A stretch of DNA of 64,000 nucleotides from Leptospira koniambonensis (GTDB lineage: Bacteria > Spirochaetota > Leptospiria > Leptospirales > Leptospiraceae). Position numbers and translations under genes: made by a program. The stretch is taken from positions 1,302,001 to 1,366,000 of the forward strand of contig NZ_RQFY01000004.1 of assembly GCF_004769555.1 (NCBI RefSeq), given 5' to 3'. Shown piece by piece: positions 33,080 through 43,417 of this stretch; positions within the stretch are counted from its first letter, which is position 1, and the number at the start of each line of letters is the position of its first letter. A model generated the notes under the pieces. It made no database searches and had not been told where the DNA came from. It saw nothing but the letters and a program-made list of their open reading frames with translations.

Positions 33080-36000
33080 TAGTTTTGCTGCCTATACACT
33101 CTTACTGGAACGTTATTTTTACCAACACTTACATACAGATAGTTAATACTTCCTGATGGGACCGAGATCGCAGAGAATATCTGCTGCACATTACTTGAAT
33201 CAGTTAATCCTGCACCACTTACTTGGGTCCAAACATTAGATGCTGATCCAGGATCCGCAGTGTTTGTTCTGTAGATACGAATGCCGCTTGGATGATCAAA
33301 ACCTACATATAGATAAGTTCCATTCTTCACGATCATAGACATTGTTCTGTTTGTAGAATCTCCGAAGTTTGTTATGCCAGAGTTATCATCACCAACAACT
33401 GTCCAATCTCCTGCATCACAATCTCCAGAGCCTCCTGTCAGAGTAGGATCACATTTCCAAAGTTGTGCTCTTCTATTCGTATCACTACCATTCGTACAAC
33501 CCGTGACTGTTCCTGCGGCTGTTCTTATTGTAGTTGCTTGAGTTCCTTGGATACAGATGGTCCGAGTTACATAAAGTTTTCCGTTAAACTCAGCGAATTG
33601 AGAGAATGCCTTATCTCCAGGAGTTAAGTCATACAGTTTTGATAATTCCAGGGAGAAGTAGTTATTCGTAGGACTATTATACCATTTTTGATTAGCTCTA
33701 GGTCCTACTTCTACCCAGTCTGCACAAGTATTTGGAGCACTACATGCAGTTGTTGGATTCAAAGTATTGGTCCTGATGATAGAACCATTATGATCTACAG
33801 CATGTAGTCCGCCGTTAGCAGCATAGATCCTATTATTGAATACGAACATAGAATCTACGCCTATATAATAAGCCCAGTTAGGAGAAGAGTTATTATTAAT
33901 TAATCCGCCTGAAGTTGGTCCTCCGAAGTAAGGCATATGATTGATCAGGAACCTTCTTCCATTACTTCCATCATAAGCATCACAATTAGAACCTGGAGTA
34001 CAGTTGCCTGTAGTGCCAGAATCGGAACTATTGAATGTGATAAATCCAAGATCAGGTGCATTCAAACCACCTAACAGCCCTCCGACGATAGGTCCTCCCT
34101 GGTTACTTGCTTTTGCAAATCCAGGATAGATCCTATTATTCTGCACTACCATAGAAGAAGCAGCAGCTGTTACTGTTCCTGTGATTGTAGACATATCGAT
34201 GTATTTGTAGTTCAAGTTCGTAGAAGTATCTGCAGAATAATACAGATAGTCGAACAGATAGTTTCCAGATCCGTCAGGAGTAGTTCTGGCTCCGCCAATA
34301 AATACATATGGAGTTGTGCCTAATAGACCTGTAACAAATATACCTCTACTATTCTCGTTATCTGGTCCACAACCACTTGCTAAAGTTGCATTGTTTGTAG
34401 TACAGGAAGTATGTCCTAAAGTCACGTAAGGAGGAACCGCTATCGAAGTTTCCCTTGTGGTTGCAGTGTTGGAACTGACATTAGTTGCATCACTATTCTG
34501 TGCAGTAGTGTCCTTGGTAAAACTGAACTGAACGTTTTCAGGAATATTTCCATCATAACCGAAACGTAATGCTCCACTTCCTGCGTTATTTGGACCATTA
34601 TAGATCTTTCCATTAAAGTCTATTAGATACCCGAAAGTAGAACCGTTTGGATCAATAGATATTGGGCCGTCTGAGAAGTTTACAGGAGAAGTTCCACAAC
34701 CTATAAACGAAGCTCTGTCTCGAGGAGAAGATTGGACATTCTCTGTAGAACCAGAATCTCTGATTGATCCCCAAGATGTATTATCGAATCCGTCATTGTC
34801 TGCATTATTCGCAGTTATAGCTGTATACTGTGCTCCAGTTTGTATCAAGTTATGGGTTACGCAAACCTTGGAAGAATTCGCAGGAGCACCGCCGCAAACA
34901 ATACCATCGAGTATCTTGGCGGAGTTTACTGTTCCCAAACTATTTGTTCCGATGAACGAATAACGTTTTCCACATTCTGTAGTCGTACTGCATTCTGCCG
35001 AACCTGTGGTATTGTTTCCGGATTTGATAGGTTTGGAGAAGCTTACAATCACGGAAGTCACAGTTGAGCAAGTTGCCGAAGTGACTTTGAGTTGTTCTTG
35101 TCCTAAAAAATCTGCATAGTTTGGACAAGTTAACGCATTCGAAACCGGAGATAGATCTACGATTGCAGATTTATTCGCAACCAATGTATATCCAGCCCCG
35201 CTTGTTTGAGAAGATCCTAAAGTTAGAATATATACCGCTCCATTGCCCGATACAGAAGAAACAGTAAGTGCGGAACTACTTGCTGTGAAATTAGAATTAT
35301 CCGAACAACTTCCTGCCAATGCAGATGTGGAAACAATTTTATAATTTGCAGCAGTTGTTGCAGGACCACTCGCTACAGATTCTGAATAAGTGACTTGGAT
35401 GGTAGTAGGCGTAAGTGATACAACGTTCGTGACTGTAGGAGGAATTAAGTCTACAGCTTCTACAGTAAGAACAGTGTTTCCACTTAATATTCCGCTAGTC
35501 GCTGTGATAGTGCTTGTTCCCGCAGCTACACCAGTTGCTTTACCTTCTGTTCCGGAAGAATTACTGATCGTAGCCTTACTTGTATCAGAAGAACTCCATA
35601 CTACTGATGTAGTGATATTTTGAGTGCTCGCATCTGTATAAGTTCCAGTAGCAGTAAAGTTTTGTGTTTGTGTCTGATAGATCGTAGGAGTTGTAGGAGA
35701 TACAGAGATTGAAACAAGTTGTGCTGCAGTAACTGTAAGACTTGAAGAACCAGTAACAGATCCCAATGTTGCAGAGATAGTACTCGATCCATTATTCACA
35801 GCAGTTAATAGACCATTATTGCCAGAAGCATTACTGATCACAGCTTTACTAGTATTAGATGATGCCCAGGTCACTTGAGCAGTTAAATCTAATGTAGTTC
35901 CATCAGAATAAGTTCCGTTCGCTGTATAATTTACTGTGTTTCCTTTTGGAAGACTATAATTCACAGGTGCAATCTGAATAGAATTCAGAACGGCAGATGT

Positions 36001-39000
36001 GACAGTTACATCCGTAGGAATACTTTGGATGCCGCCGTAAGTCGCAATTATCTGAGCGCTTCCTATATTCACACCAGTAATAAGCCCGCTGCTTCCACCA
36101 GAATTTCCTACAGTTACCTTACTCGTATCAGTGCTAGTCCAAGTAGCCTGTATTGTTAGGTCTTGAGTAGTTCCATCAGTATAAATTCCTGTAGCGGTAA
36201 AGTTTTGTGTTCTACCTTTTGCAATACTGAGACTAGGAGCCGGAGCAATCGTAATAGAAGACAATGTAGGAGAAGTGATAGTTAACGTGCTCGAAGGAGA
36301 TGTTACTCCACTATAAGAAGCAGTAATATTTGTAGTTCCTGTCGCAACAGTAGTCGCCTTTCCTTGAGAACCATTTGCATTGCTGATCGTAGCCTTACTT
36401 ATATCTGAAGAAGTCCAAGTGACTAAATTTGTAAGATTTAATGTAGATCCATCAGTATAAGTTCCTGTAGCACTAAAGTTTTGAGGAAGTCCCAATGCCA
36501 CATTCGGATTTGTAGGATCTATTTGGATAGATACTAGAGTTGCTGCGGTCACAGTTAGGGTTGAGGATCCAGTTTCTGATCCAAGAGTTGCAGAGATTAT
36601 GGAAGATCCTTGGCTTCCTCCTGATGGAGAATTCATTATTTTAGAAGGACCTGCAACTAAGTTGCCTACTTGAATGACAGTTGCTTGGGAACTGTTCCAA
36701 GAGACTTGATCACTAATATTTAATGTAGTGTCGTCGGAATAAGTTCCGATTGCTTGCGCTTTTGTAGAAGTTCCGAGCGCTATTGTAGATTGATTTAAGA
36801 AAACTTCTATCGAAGTTAAGACTGCATTAGTGACCTTGAATGTTGCTACTCCGGAAATTGCTCCTAAGGTCGCGGTGACATTTGTTTGCCCCACGTTTAT
36901 GCCTGTAGCCTTTCCTTGTTTACCCATCACATTATCGACCGTTGTTACAGATGTATTATTGCTAGCCCAAGTGACTTGAGTAGTAAGATCCATCCAACTT
37001 CCATCTGAATATGTTCCGGTGGCGATCAGATCCAAACTTCTTCCTTTAGGAACAGAAGGAAGAGAAGGAGTGATCGTAATCGTTTCTAAAATTGCTGCAG
37101 TCACAGTGAAGGTAGTGGATGCACTAGGCCCACCACTATAAGTTGCTGTTATGTTAGAAGTCCCGGTGGAGAATGTAGATGCAAGACCCTTGGTCCCTGC
37201 AGAGTTGCTAATAGTTGCAACGCTCGTATTGGAAGAGCTCCAAACTACTTGTGCAGTGAGATCTTGAGTTGTTCCATCTGTATAAGTTCCAGTCGCCATA
37301 AAACTTTGAGTAAGTCCAGAAGCAACGCTAGGATTTGTAGGTGTCACTTGGATGGAAACTAACGCAGCAGCAATAACAGTAATATCAGAAGAGCCTGTTA
37401 CTGCTCCCAATGTTGCACTTACTGTAGAAGTGCCTAGGCTTCCCCCGGTTGCCATAATATTCTTTTTAGGTATTGAATTTACTGTTCCGAGTTGGATTAC
37501 AGTAGGATCGGAAGTGTTCCAAGTCACCTGATCACTTATATTTAAAGTGCTTCCATCAGAATATACACCAGTTGCTAAAACAAAAGTGGATGTTCCTTGA
37601 TGAAGTGGATTTTCATCCGAAGTCACTTGGATAGAAGAAAGAATTGCATTCGTAACTTTGAAGGGAGAAGTTCCGGTAACAGATCCCAGTGTAGCAGATA
37701 CAGTAGTGTTTCCAGTATTCACACCGGTTGCTCTACCTTCCGATCCCTGCCAATTTTCAATACTTACTATCGAATTAGAATTACTTTCCCAGGTAACCTG
37801 AGTAGTGATGTCTTGAGAAGAACCATCAGTAAAGATACCTGTAGCAACAAGATTTAATGTTCTACCCTTAGGAGTGCTTGGATTACCGGGAGTGATCGTG
37901 ATCGATTGCAGAGCAGCATTGCTAACAGTCAATACACTCGCTGGTGAATCGGTAACCCCGAGGGTTGCAATAATATTCGTATTTCCTAATGAAAGACTGG
38001 TTGCATTTCCAATTGTTCCCGAACTATTGCTTATCGTCGCTACGCTCGTATTAGAAGAACTCCAAGTGACCTGAGTGGTTAGGTCCTTAGTAGTATCATC
38101 TGTATAAGTTCCTACGGCGGTAAAGTTTTGTCCTATGCCTAATGCGACGCTCGGATTGGTCGGATTAACCTGGATAGATAAGAGGATCGCGTTAGTCACT
38201 TCTACATTTGCAGTAGCATTTGTTCCATTAATAGAAGCGGTAATTGTAGACGTCCCGATATTTCCAGAATTCTGGGAGATCAGTTTCATTTTTGGATCTG
38301 TATTCAAGGTTCCGATTTGCAAAATACTCGAATCAGAACTATTCCAAATTACTTGATCACTGATATTCTGAGATGTGCCATCCGAATAAATACCCTTGGC
38401 TTCCACATAAGTAAATGTTCCTTTCGGAATGGATGTATTATCCGGGATTACTTGCATAGATACAAGAGTTGCAGAGGTTACCTTAAAGGAAACAGTCGCT
38501 GTTTTTCCAGCGAGAAGTGCAGACACATTTGTGGTTCCGGTATTTACACCTGATGCCTTACCTTCTTGTCCAACTGTATTATCTACACTAGCTATAGAAG
38601 GACTTGAACTACTCCAAGTAACCTGAGTGGTAATATTTGAACTTGTCCCATCCGTATAAATTCCTGTCGCAGTTAAACTTAAGGAAGTCCCTTTTGGAAC
38701 ACTTGGATTTCCCGGTGTGATCGTAATCGAATCCAATACAGCATTCGTAACTGTTAATGTACTATCAGGAGAAACTATACCGCTTAAGGTTGCACTGATA
38801 TTCGTACTACCTGTATTTATGGTCGTTGCCTGTCCGTTTGTTCCGGTCGCATTACTGATCGTTGCGATATTCGTATCGAAAGAATTCCAAGTAACAGAAG
38901 TCGTAAGATCTTGGGTAGAATTATCGGAGAATGTACCAACTGCTGCGAATGCCTGCATCAATCCTTTTGCAACTGTAGGGTTTGTTGGATTTACCTGTAT

Positions 39001-40542
39001 GGACATCAAGCTAGCGGAGGTAACTGTGATATCTACAGTTCCATTAACCGCTCCCAAGGTGGCTGTTATTGTTGTGGTTCCAGTGTTTCCATTATCGGGA
39101 GATTGTACTTTTTGTTTCGGAATTGAATTCAAATTACCTGATTGTAATATATTAGGATCAGAGATGGACCAAGAAACCTGGTCACTTATGTTTCTAGAAG
39201 ATCCATCTGAATAAATCCCTGTTGCTAAAAGGTAAGTGACTGTTCCTTTATGGATCGAAAATTGATCCGGAACCACTTGGATAGAAGTTAATGTCGCAGC
39301 AGTTACTTCGAAAGAAATTGATTGGCTGACTCCTCCGATTGCCGCAGTAATATTCGTAGTGCCTACATTTTTACCGGTGACTCTACCTTGTAGGCCTGCT
39401 CCGTTAGACACTGTCGCTATAGCTGTATCTTGGCTGGACCAAGTTGTTTGTGCGGAAATATCAGAAGAAGTTCCATCCGAAAAAATCCCGGTGGCAGTCA
39501 TGTTCAGGTAATCACCATTCGCTACCTTAGGATTCGCCGGAGTGATGATGATCTTGGTAAGAACTGCGGAAGTTACTGTCGCTTGTGTATTCGCGCTGGT
39601 CGCTCCCAAGCTAGCGGTAATTGTTGTAGTTCCAACGGACTCCGTATCTAAAAGACCTTTATTTGTACTATTGTCTATAATTGCAACTGACGTATCGGAA
39701 GAAGACCAAGCTACCTGAGTAGTAATATCGTGAGTTGTATTGTCGCTGTAAGTTCCGACTGCAGAGTATTGTTGAGTACTTCCTAAAGCGTAAGAACTAT
39801 TGCTAGGAGTGACTGAAATAGAGACTAAAGTCGCGTTGCTTACAGAAATTGAAATATCCGTGGTGAAGGATTCAAAAGCTGCATTGATATCCGTATCTCC
39901 TACAGAAGCACCGTACACTAAACCATTGCTGTCGACCGATGCGATGGAACTGTCGTCGGAGTCCCATAAAACATCCGGATCATTTGTAAGGTCTTGATGT
40001 GTGCCGTCCGCAAAATTTCCCATCAATTTACATTGCCTAGTTGTTCCTTGGGGAAGACTAGTATGAGAATTATCGCATACGATAGTAATACCGGTTAACG
40101 GAGAAGTAGTTACGGTTAAAACAATTTGATCCGTTTTGCCCAAATAATCTATAGAAACATCAGTTGTTCCATCGTTCACTCCTTTTGCCTGTCCGGTAAT
40201 CAAAGCGGTCATTTGGATAATGGAAGAATCCATTGTGGACCAACTCGCATCGTTGGTAATATCCACGGTCGTATTATTGGAATAGATAGCTGTTGCTTTT
40301 AATTGGATGCTAGTAGCTTTTGCGAAACTATTAGTAGGGGCAGAAATTTCGATCCGATCTAAAACGGCGGGCCCACTAGGCGAAGAAAGATTAGGGAAGA
40401 ACAAAAAGCCGGAACTCTTTTTACGAGCAGCCAAACCAGCCGCGCCAATAAGCACTGGCCAAGCAGAACAGGCTCCAAAAGAAAATAAAAGTGCTAAAGA
40501 TATGACTGCCCGGAGAATATATCTTTTAATCAAAATTCCCAT
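33079..40542 (-). CDS. giant Ig-like (BIG_2) lipoprotein, 18 domains, operon copy 2
   Basis: 2487 aa. Signal peptide with lipobox FSFGAC (C25). Residues 60-1697 hold 18 BIG_2 domains of about 90 aa; 327-1424 are four A-B-C triplets, where the paralogue at 25600 has two. Domains 1-3 and 16-18 correspond one to one with domains 1-3 and 10-12 of the paralogue. The 790-aa C-terminal region begins with DxIPPTV..VVSLTPTTIQVTYSESV and is nearly the same as in the paralogue, including SSPRDRASFIGCGTSPVNF. Probably a long surface rod carrying a C-terminal functional head. Adhesion is inference from the Lig-type fold. Confidence 0.9.
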   Translation of the reverse strand: MGILIKRYILRAVISLALLFSFGACSAWPVLIGAAGLAARKKSSGFLFFPNLSSPSGPAVLDRIEISAPTNSFAKATSIQLKATAIYSNNTTVDITNDASWSTMDSSIIQMTALITGQAKGVNDGTTDVSIDYLGKTDQIVLTVTTSPLTGITIVCDNSHTSLPQGTTRQCKLMGNFADGTHQDLTNDPDVLWDSDDSSIASVDSNGLVYGASVGDTDINAAFESFTTDISISVSNATLVSISVTPSNSSYALGSTQQYSAVGTYSDNTTHDITTQVAWSSSDTSVAIIDNSTNKGLLDTESVGTTTITASLGATSANTQATVTSAVLTKIIITPANPKVANGDYLNMTATGIFSDGTSSDISAQTTWSSQDTAIATVSNGAGLQGRVTGKNVGTTNITAAIGGVSQSISFEVTAATLTSIQVVPDQFSIHKGTVTYLLATGIYSDGSSRNISDQVSWSISDPNILQSGNLNSIPKQKVQSPDNGNTGTTTITATLGAVNGTVDITVTSASLMSIQVNPTNPTVAKGLMQAFAAVGTFSDNSTQDLTTSVTWNSFDTNIATISNATGTNGQATTINTGSTNISATLSGIVSPDSTLTVTNAVLDSITITPGNPSVPKGTSLSLTATGIYTDGTSSNITTQVTWSSSSPSIASVDNTVGQEGKASGVNTGTTNVSALLAGKTATVSFKVTSATLVSMQVIPDNTSIPKGTFTYVEAKGIYSDGTSQNISDQVIWNSSDSSILQIGTLNTDPKMKLISQNSGNIGTSTITASINGTNATANVEVTNAILLSIQVNPTNPSVALGIGQNFTAVGTYTDDTTKDLTTQVTWSSSNTSVATISNSSGTIGNATSLSLGNTNIIATLGVTDSPASVLTVSNAALQSITITPGNPSTPKGRTLNLVATGIFTDGSSQDITTQVTWESNSNSIVSIENWQGSEGRATGVNTGNTTVSATLGSVTGTSPFKVTNAILSSIQVTSDENPLHQGTSTFVLATGVYSDGSTLNISDQVTWNTSDPTVIQLGTVNSIPKKNIMATGGSLGTSTVSATLGAVTGSSDITVIAAALVSIQVTPTNPSVASGLTQSFMATGTYTDGTTQDLTAQVVWSSSNTSVATISNSAGTKGLASTFSTGTSNITATYSGGPSASTTFTVTAAILETITITPSLPSVPKGRSLDLIATGTYSDGSWMDLTTQVTWASNNTSVTTVDNVMGKQGKATGINVGQTNVTATLGAISGVATFKVTNAVLTSIEVFLNQSTIALGTSTKAQAIGTYSDDTTLNISDQVSWNSSQATVIQVGNLVAGPSKIMNSPSGGSQGSSIISATLGSETGSSTLTVTAATLVSIQIDPTNPNVALGLPQNFSATGTYTDGSTLNLTNLVTWTSSDISKATISNANGSQGKATTVATGTTNITASYSGVTSPSSTLTITSPTLSSITIAPAPSLSIAKGRTQNFTATGIYTDGTTQDLTIQATWTSTDTSKVTVGNSGGSSGLITGVNIGSAQIIATYGGIQSIPTDVTVTSAVLNSIQIAPVNYSLPKGNTVNYTANGTYSDGTTLDLTAQVTWASSNTSKAVISNASGNNGLLTAVNNGSSTISATLGSVTGSSSLTVTAAQLVSISVSPTTPTIYQTQTQNFTATGTYTDASTQNITTSVVWSSSDTSKATISNSSGTEGKATGVAAGTSTITATSGILSGNTVLTVEAVDLIPPTVTNVVSLTPTTIQVTYSESVASGPATTAANYKIVSTSALAGSCSDNSNFTASSSALTVSSVSGNGAVYILTLGSSQTSGAGYTLVANKSAIVDLSPVSNALTCPNYADFLGQEQLKVTSATCSTVTSVIVSFSKPIKSGNNTTGSAECSTTTECGKRYSFIGTNSLGTVNSAKILDGIVCGGAPANSSKVCVTHNLIQTGAQYTAITANNADNDGFDNTSWGSIRDSGSTENVQSSPRDRASFIGCGTSPVNFSDGPISIDPNGSTFGYLIDFNGKIYNGPNNAGSGALRFGYDGNIPENVQFSFTKDTTAQNSDATNVSSNTATTRETSIAVPPYVTLGHTSCTTNNATLASGCGPDNENSRGIFVTGLLGTTPYVFIGGARTTPDGSGNYLFDYLYYSADTSTNLNYKYIDMSTITGTVTAAASSMVVQNNRIYPGFAKASNQGGPIVGGLLGGLNAPDLGFITFNSSDSGTTGNCTPGSNCDAYDGSNGRRFLINHMPYFGGPTSGGLINNNSSPNWAYYIGVDSMFVFNNRIYAANGGLHAVDHNGSIIRTNTLNPTTACSAPNTCADWVEVGPRANQKWYNSPTNNYFSLELSKLYDLTPGDKAFSQFAEFNGKLYVTRTICIQGTQATTIRTAAGTVTGCTNGSDTNRRAQLWKCDPTLTGGSGDCDAGDWTVVGDDNSGITNFGDSTNRTMSMIVKNGTYLYVGFDHPSGIRIYRTNTADPGSASNVWTQVSGAGLTDSSNVQQIFSAISVPSGSINYLYVSVGKNNVPVRVYRQQN
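36271..39564 (-). repeat. four A-B-C triplets of Ig-like domains in the 2487-aa protein
   Basis: Triplets cover residues 327-601, 602-876, 877-1150 and 1151-1424 (boundaries at about 38740, 37915 and 37093). Each has one A, one B (with the QxGxLxxxPKK insert) and one C domain. Two more triplets than in the paralogue account for the 556-residue size difference almost exactly. Confidence 0.85.
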
Positions 40543-40937
40543 GAACCCGCGACCTAACTTAAAAATCTCGTAAACTCGGACCTTGGTTGATTAAAGTGAT
40601 CTAACAAATCAGAATTATGTAATATTCCGTAGAGCATTCTAAATTCAAAAAATCTAATCCTTTAAGATTTCATCCAATTCGATCGTATAAGCACAAATAT
40701 CTATGTAGAGAAGGGTGTATAACGTATGTGTGTCAGATCTGCAACAATAAAAAGTATTTTCAGGGTCATTTGCCGGAAAAAATTTATTTATAACATGTAT
40801 GAAATAAAACAGACGTTCGTTTGAAAAAGAAAGATGCCGAATTGGAAGGTTATACGCTAAATTTGGTCAGTATTATGTCTCATTAGAAGAGATCATAAAT
40901 ACCTAAATAAAGGATTCAGAATATTAGAAAAAGAATA
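40543..40937. promoter_or_regulatory. intergenic region upstream of lipoprotein operon copy 2
   Basis: 395 bp without a gene. It must contain the promoter of the 2487-aa lipoprotein operon on the minus strand and the end of the HTTM gene. AT-rich with no clear -35/-10 pair, terminator or strong dyad that I could defend. Confidence 0.4.
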
Positions 40938-42428
40938 TTATTTAAAGTCTGGAAGGATCCAGTCTTTGTGAAAAAAATCATCCTTCACCTTCATTAGATC
41001 CCGATTTGGATCAATGAATGGAAGGCTTTTTTTGCCATTTAGAGAAACTCTTACTTCTGCATAAACGGCAGTATCGTCACCGGTCCTTTTCTTTTCTCTA
41101 TCCCCTAAGAAATGGGCGAACTGTAAGATCAGATCTGGCTGGGTGCTCATCATGGTTTTTTGGACTTCGTTCAAATAAGACTCAGGTAATACATATTGGA
41201 TCTCTCCGGACCGCAAATTAACGACTTGGAAACTTGCGATCCCATTCTTTTGGATGAGCATGATATGCCAGGCAAATCTGAAACCTTGTTCGGTCCATAG
41301 ATGATTCCCTGGATATAAAAAATGCCTGAGAGGAAATAAGACCTGGATCAAAATATATAAGGAAGCCGCCCAAATCCCAAACCTGGAAGAAAAATTAGAA
41401 GCAAATTCTCTTAGTTTGGTTTCTATTCTTCTTCCCCATATATTCGGTTTTTCTAAAGCGCGTAAAAGTGTTAGCAAAAATTTTGCAGAAAGAAACCGGA
41501 CTGTGACTGGAAGTTTATTCCAAACCGTTTTGAATAAGTTTCTCAATTCTCCGTAAGGAAAAATCCCTCTTCTTTTTAAAAATCCTCTGGCTTTAATTGG
41601 CCAGTTTGGTGGAAAAAATAATAAAGCGGAGAAGATCATGATCCAAGGGAACATCCCGATCGGAAAAAGTCTCCAAGTAAGGATATGAAAGAGTAGAACA
41701 AAACTATAAGCCCAAGGTCTTAAATTTTTTTTCAATAGACAGAATGGAACGAGCAGATCGAAAAATAATCCTGCATAACTGAAAACATATCCTGCGATTG
41801 GATAAGAAAAAAATCCTCCGATCACTGGGAAGTCTGTATTTCGAACTAACCAAATCCTAAGAGGTTGCGCAGAGAACAGCCAGTCTGGAACTAATTTTGC
41901 TAAACCTCCAAAAAAATACACACACCCAATTTGGAATCGTAAGATCCATAAAGACCAATTTGGAATTTTAGGAATGTTCCATCTTCCGTTTCTGTAGGCT
42001 TCTAAAAAATGGGATAAAGAAAAACAACGATCTGCAGGGATCCAAAACAAAAGGATGAGTAAAAGAAAGACTAAATAATAATGATTTAAGTAAGTGGAAA
42101 CATCTATAAGATTAAAATAAAAAAATCCTAACCAATAAACTAAGATTGAAGTCCTGTATAAAATCCCAAGAGAAATAAAAAGTGCGGCGATACATATTAT
42201 TATAAAAACAAAATATAGAAAAGGTCCTGGAATTACTCCTACCCAAGAGAATCCAAAATGTTTAAAATGAAAACTAGGTTCTAAAAAATATTTTTGCACC
42301 CAACCATACTGAAGATAACGAGCTGAGATAAAAAATAGGATAATACCGAACCCAAATCTGAAAAATCCTAAGGACCAAGCCGGAGATTGTTCGAATAGTT
42401 CGGACTTGTACCGATTCCAAATAGACAA
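40938..42428 (-). CDS. HTTM-domain protein, vitamin K-dependent gamma-carboxylase-like
   Basis: 496 aa with about 8-10 membrane segments in the first 290 residues and a soluble C-terminal part of about 190. LNHYYLVFLLLILLFW (114-129) and YFFGGLAKLVPDWLF (171-185) match the HTTM core of vitamin K-dependent carboxylase; K178 falls where the catalytic Lys of the human enzyme lies (GVKKLDADW), by eye. Leptospira carboxylase homologues are known and have been reported as acquired by transfer with altered activity. The C-terminal EAY/VRVSLNGKKSLPFIDPNRDLM fits the family. Last gene of a minus-strand TPR-DprA-HTTM run. Confidence 0.85.
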   Translation of the reverse strand: MSIWNRYKSELFEQSPAWSLGFFRFGFGIILFFISARYLQYGWVQKYFLEPSFHFKHFGFSWVGVIPGPFLYFVFIIICIAALFISLGILYRTSILVYWLGFFYFNLIDVSTYLNHYYLVFLLLILLFWIPADRCFSLSHFLEAYRNGRWNIPKIPNWSLWILRFQIGCVYFFGGLAKLVPDWLFSAQPLRIWLVRNTDFPVIGGFFSYPIAGYVFSYAGLFFDLLVPFCLLKKNLRPWAYSFVLLFHILTWRLFPIGMFPWIMIFSALLFFPPNWPIKARGFLKRRGIFPYGELRNLFKTVWNKLPVTVRFLSAKFLLTLLRALEKPNIWGRRIETKLREFASNFSSRFGIWAASLYILIQVLFPLRHFLYPGNHLWTEQGFRFAWHIMLIQKNGIASFQVVNLRSGEIQYVLPESYLNEVQKTMMSTQPDLILQFAHFLGDREKKRTGDDTAVYAEVRVSLNGKKSLPFIDPNRDLMKVKDDFFHKDWILPDFK

Positions 42429-42447
42429 GATTGATTCCTTTTTCTAT

Positions 42448-43404
42448 TTATTGAATAGATCGAATAAAACCGTTTCCTAAATCGATCCAATTACCATTCA
42501 ATTTGTTTTTTCCCAATTGAGCAAGCATTCCGGGAACTTCTTCGAAATTAGAAGGAATAATTTCTTCCAAATGAAAAATTTTCTCTCCTTCTTTTTGACA
42601 ATTATCAAATGAAACAGGATTTGCACCTTCGGAGAGTAAATGTTTTCCACCTTTGTTCTGAGTTTGCAGCGGATGATCAAAAACAAAAACATCTCTATCT
42701 TGAGAGATGGCATTGGATGCAGAAGATAATGCTCCACTTTTAGAAGGAGCTTCCATGACCAATAGAGAAGGAGAGATCCCGGTAATGATCCTATTTCTTT
42801 TTGGGAATGCATATTTTCTGACCTCAAAACCTGGAGGACATTCAGTAATCACTAACCCATTGACAGAAGATTTCATTCTTTTATACAAATTCCTGTTTTC
42901 GTAAGGGTATTCTTTTTCCGGGCCTGTGCCCATCACTCCTATCACAGGAATTTCTTGGTCCAATGCTTGCAACATTGCTGCTTTATCCACTCCTAAGGCT
43001 AAACCGGAAATAATGCCATCTAATCCAAGAGAATTTGCAAAATTTGGAATTAGTTTAGAATAATGTAATGTGATTGAAGAAATTTTTCGTGTACCGACTA
43101 CAGCCAGATAAGAAAGTTTTAAGAGATCAATATTGCCAAAGCAGAATAAATTTGGCGGAGGATCATAAATTTCTTTTAAAAGAGGAGGATATTCCGGATC
43201 AAAATAAGAAACGATCTCTACTCCTAATTTTTTTAAGGAAGAAGAATAATTTTTAGAATCAGACTCGGCTTTTTTTTTAATATCTCTTGGAAGTATTTCT
43301 TTTAATTTTTCCAGAACCTCTGATTTAGAGAGGCTCTGGGATAAAAATCTGGATCTGCTTAGGATTTTATATAAACTTGGAGAAGAAAGAGAAAGAAAAT
43401 CCAT
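42448..43404 (-). CDS. dprA: DNA-processing protein DprA
   Basis: 318 aa. The Rossmann-like core is plain: DPEYPPLLKEIYDPPPNLFCFGN, VVGTRKISS, IISGLALGVDKAAMLQAL, GVMGTGPEKEYPYENRNLYKRM, FPKRNRIITGISPSLLVMEAPSKSGALSSASNAISQDRDVFVF. DprA binds single-stranded DNA and loads RecA in natural transformation; leptospires have it although competence is not well established. The C-terminal winged helix of longer DprA proteins seems reduced here. Gap to the TPR lipoprotein gene upstream 13 bases, to HTTM downstream 19. Confidence 0.92.
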   Translation of the reverse strand: MDFLSLSSPSLYKILSRSRFLSQSLSKSEVLEKLKEILPRDIKKKAESDSKNYSSSLKKLGVEIVSYFDPEYPPLLKEIYDPPPNLFCFGNIDLLKLSYLAVVGTRKISSITLHYSKLIPNFANSLGLDGIISGLALGVDKAAMLQALDQEIPVIGVMGTGPEKEYPYENRNLYKRMKSSVNGLVITECPPGFEVRKYAFPKRNRIITGISPSLLVMEAPSKSGALSSASNAISQDRDVFVFDHPLQTQNKGGKHLLSEGANPVSFDNCQKEGEKIFHLEEIIPSNFEEVPGMLAQLGKNKLNGNWIDLGNGFIRSIQ

Positions 43405-43417
43405 ACCGGATTATGTA

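Noticed and set aside
25600..40542. Many antisense open frames of 60-170 codons over the giant Ig-like genes
   Set aside because: They mirror repeats of the real coding strand, recur once per Ig domain, and lack ribosome-binding sites and family features.
25600..40542. Tandem repeats as a CRISPR array or DNA satellite
   Set aside because: Units are about 270 bp, diverged at DNA level and in frame with protein domains, with no short identical repeats or spacers.
42498..42827. 109-codon frame inside dprA
   Set aside because: Same-strand shadow in another frame of a gene with clear family motifs.
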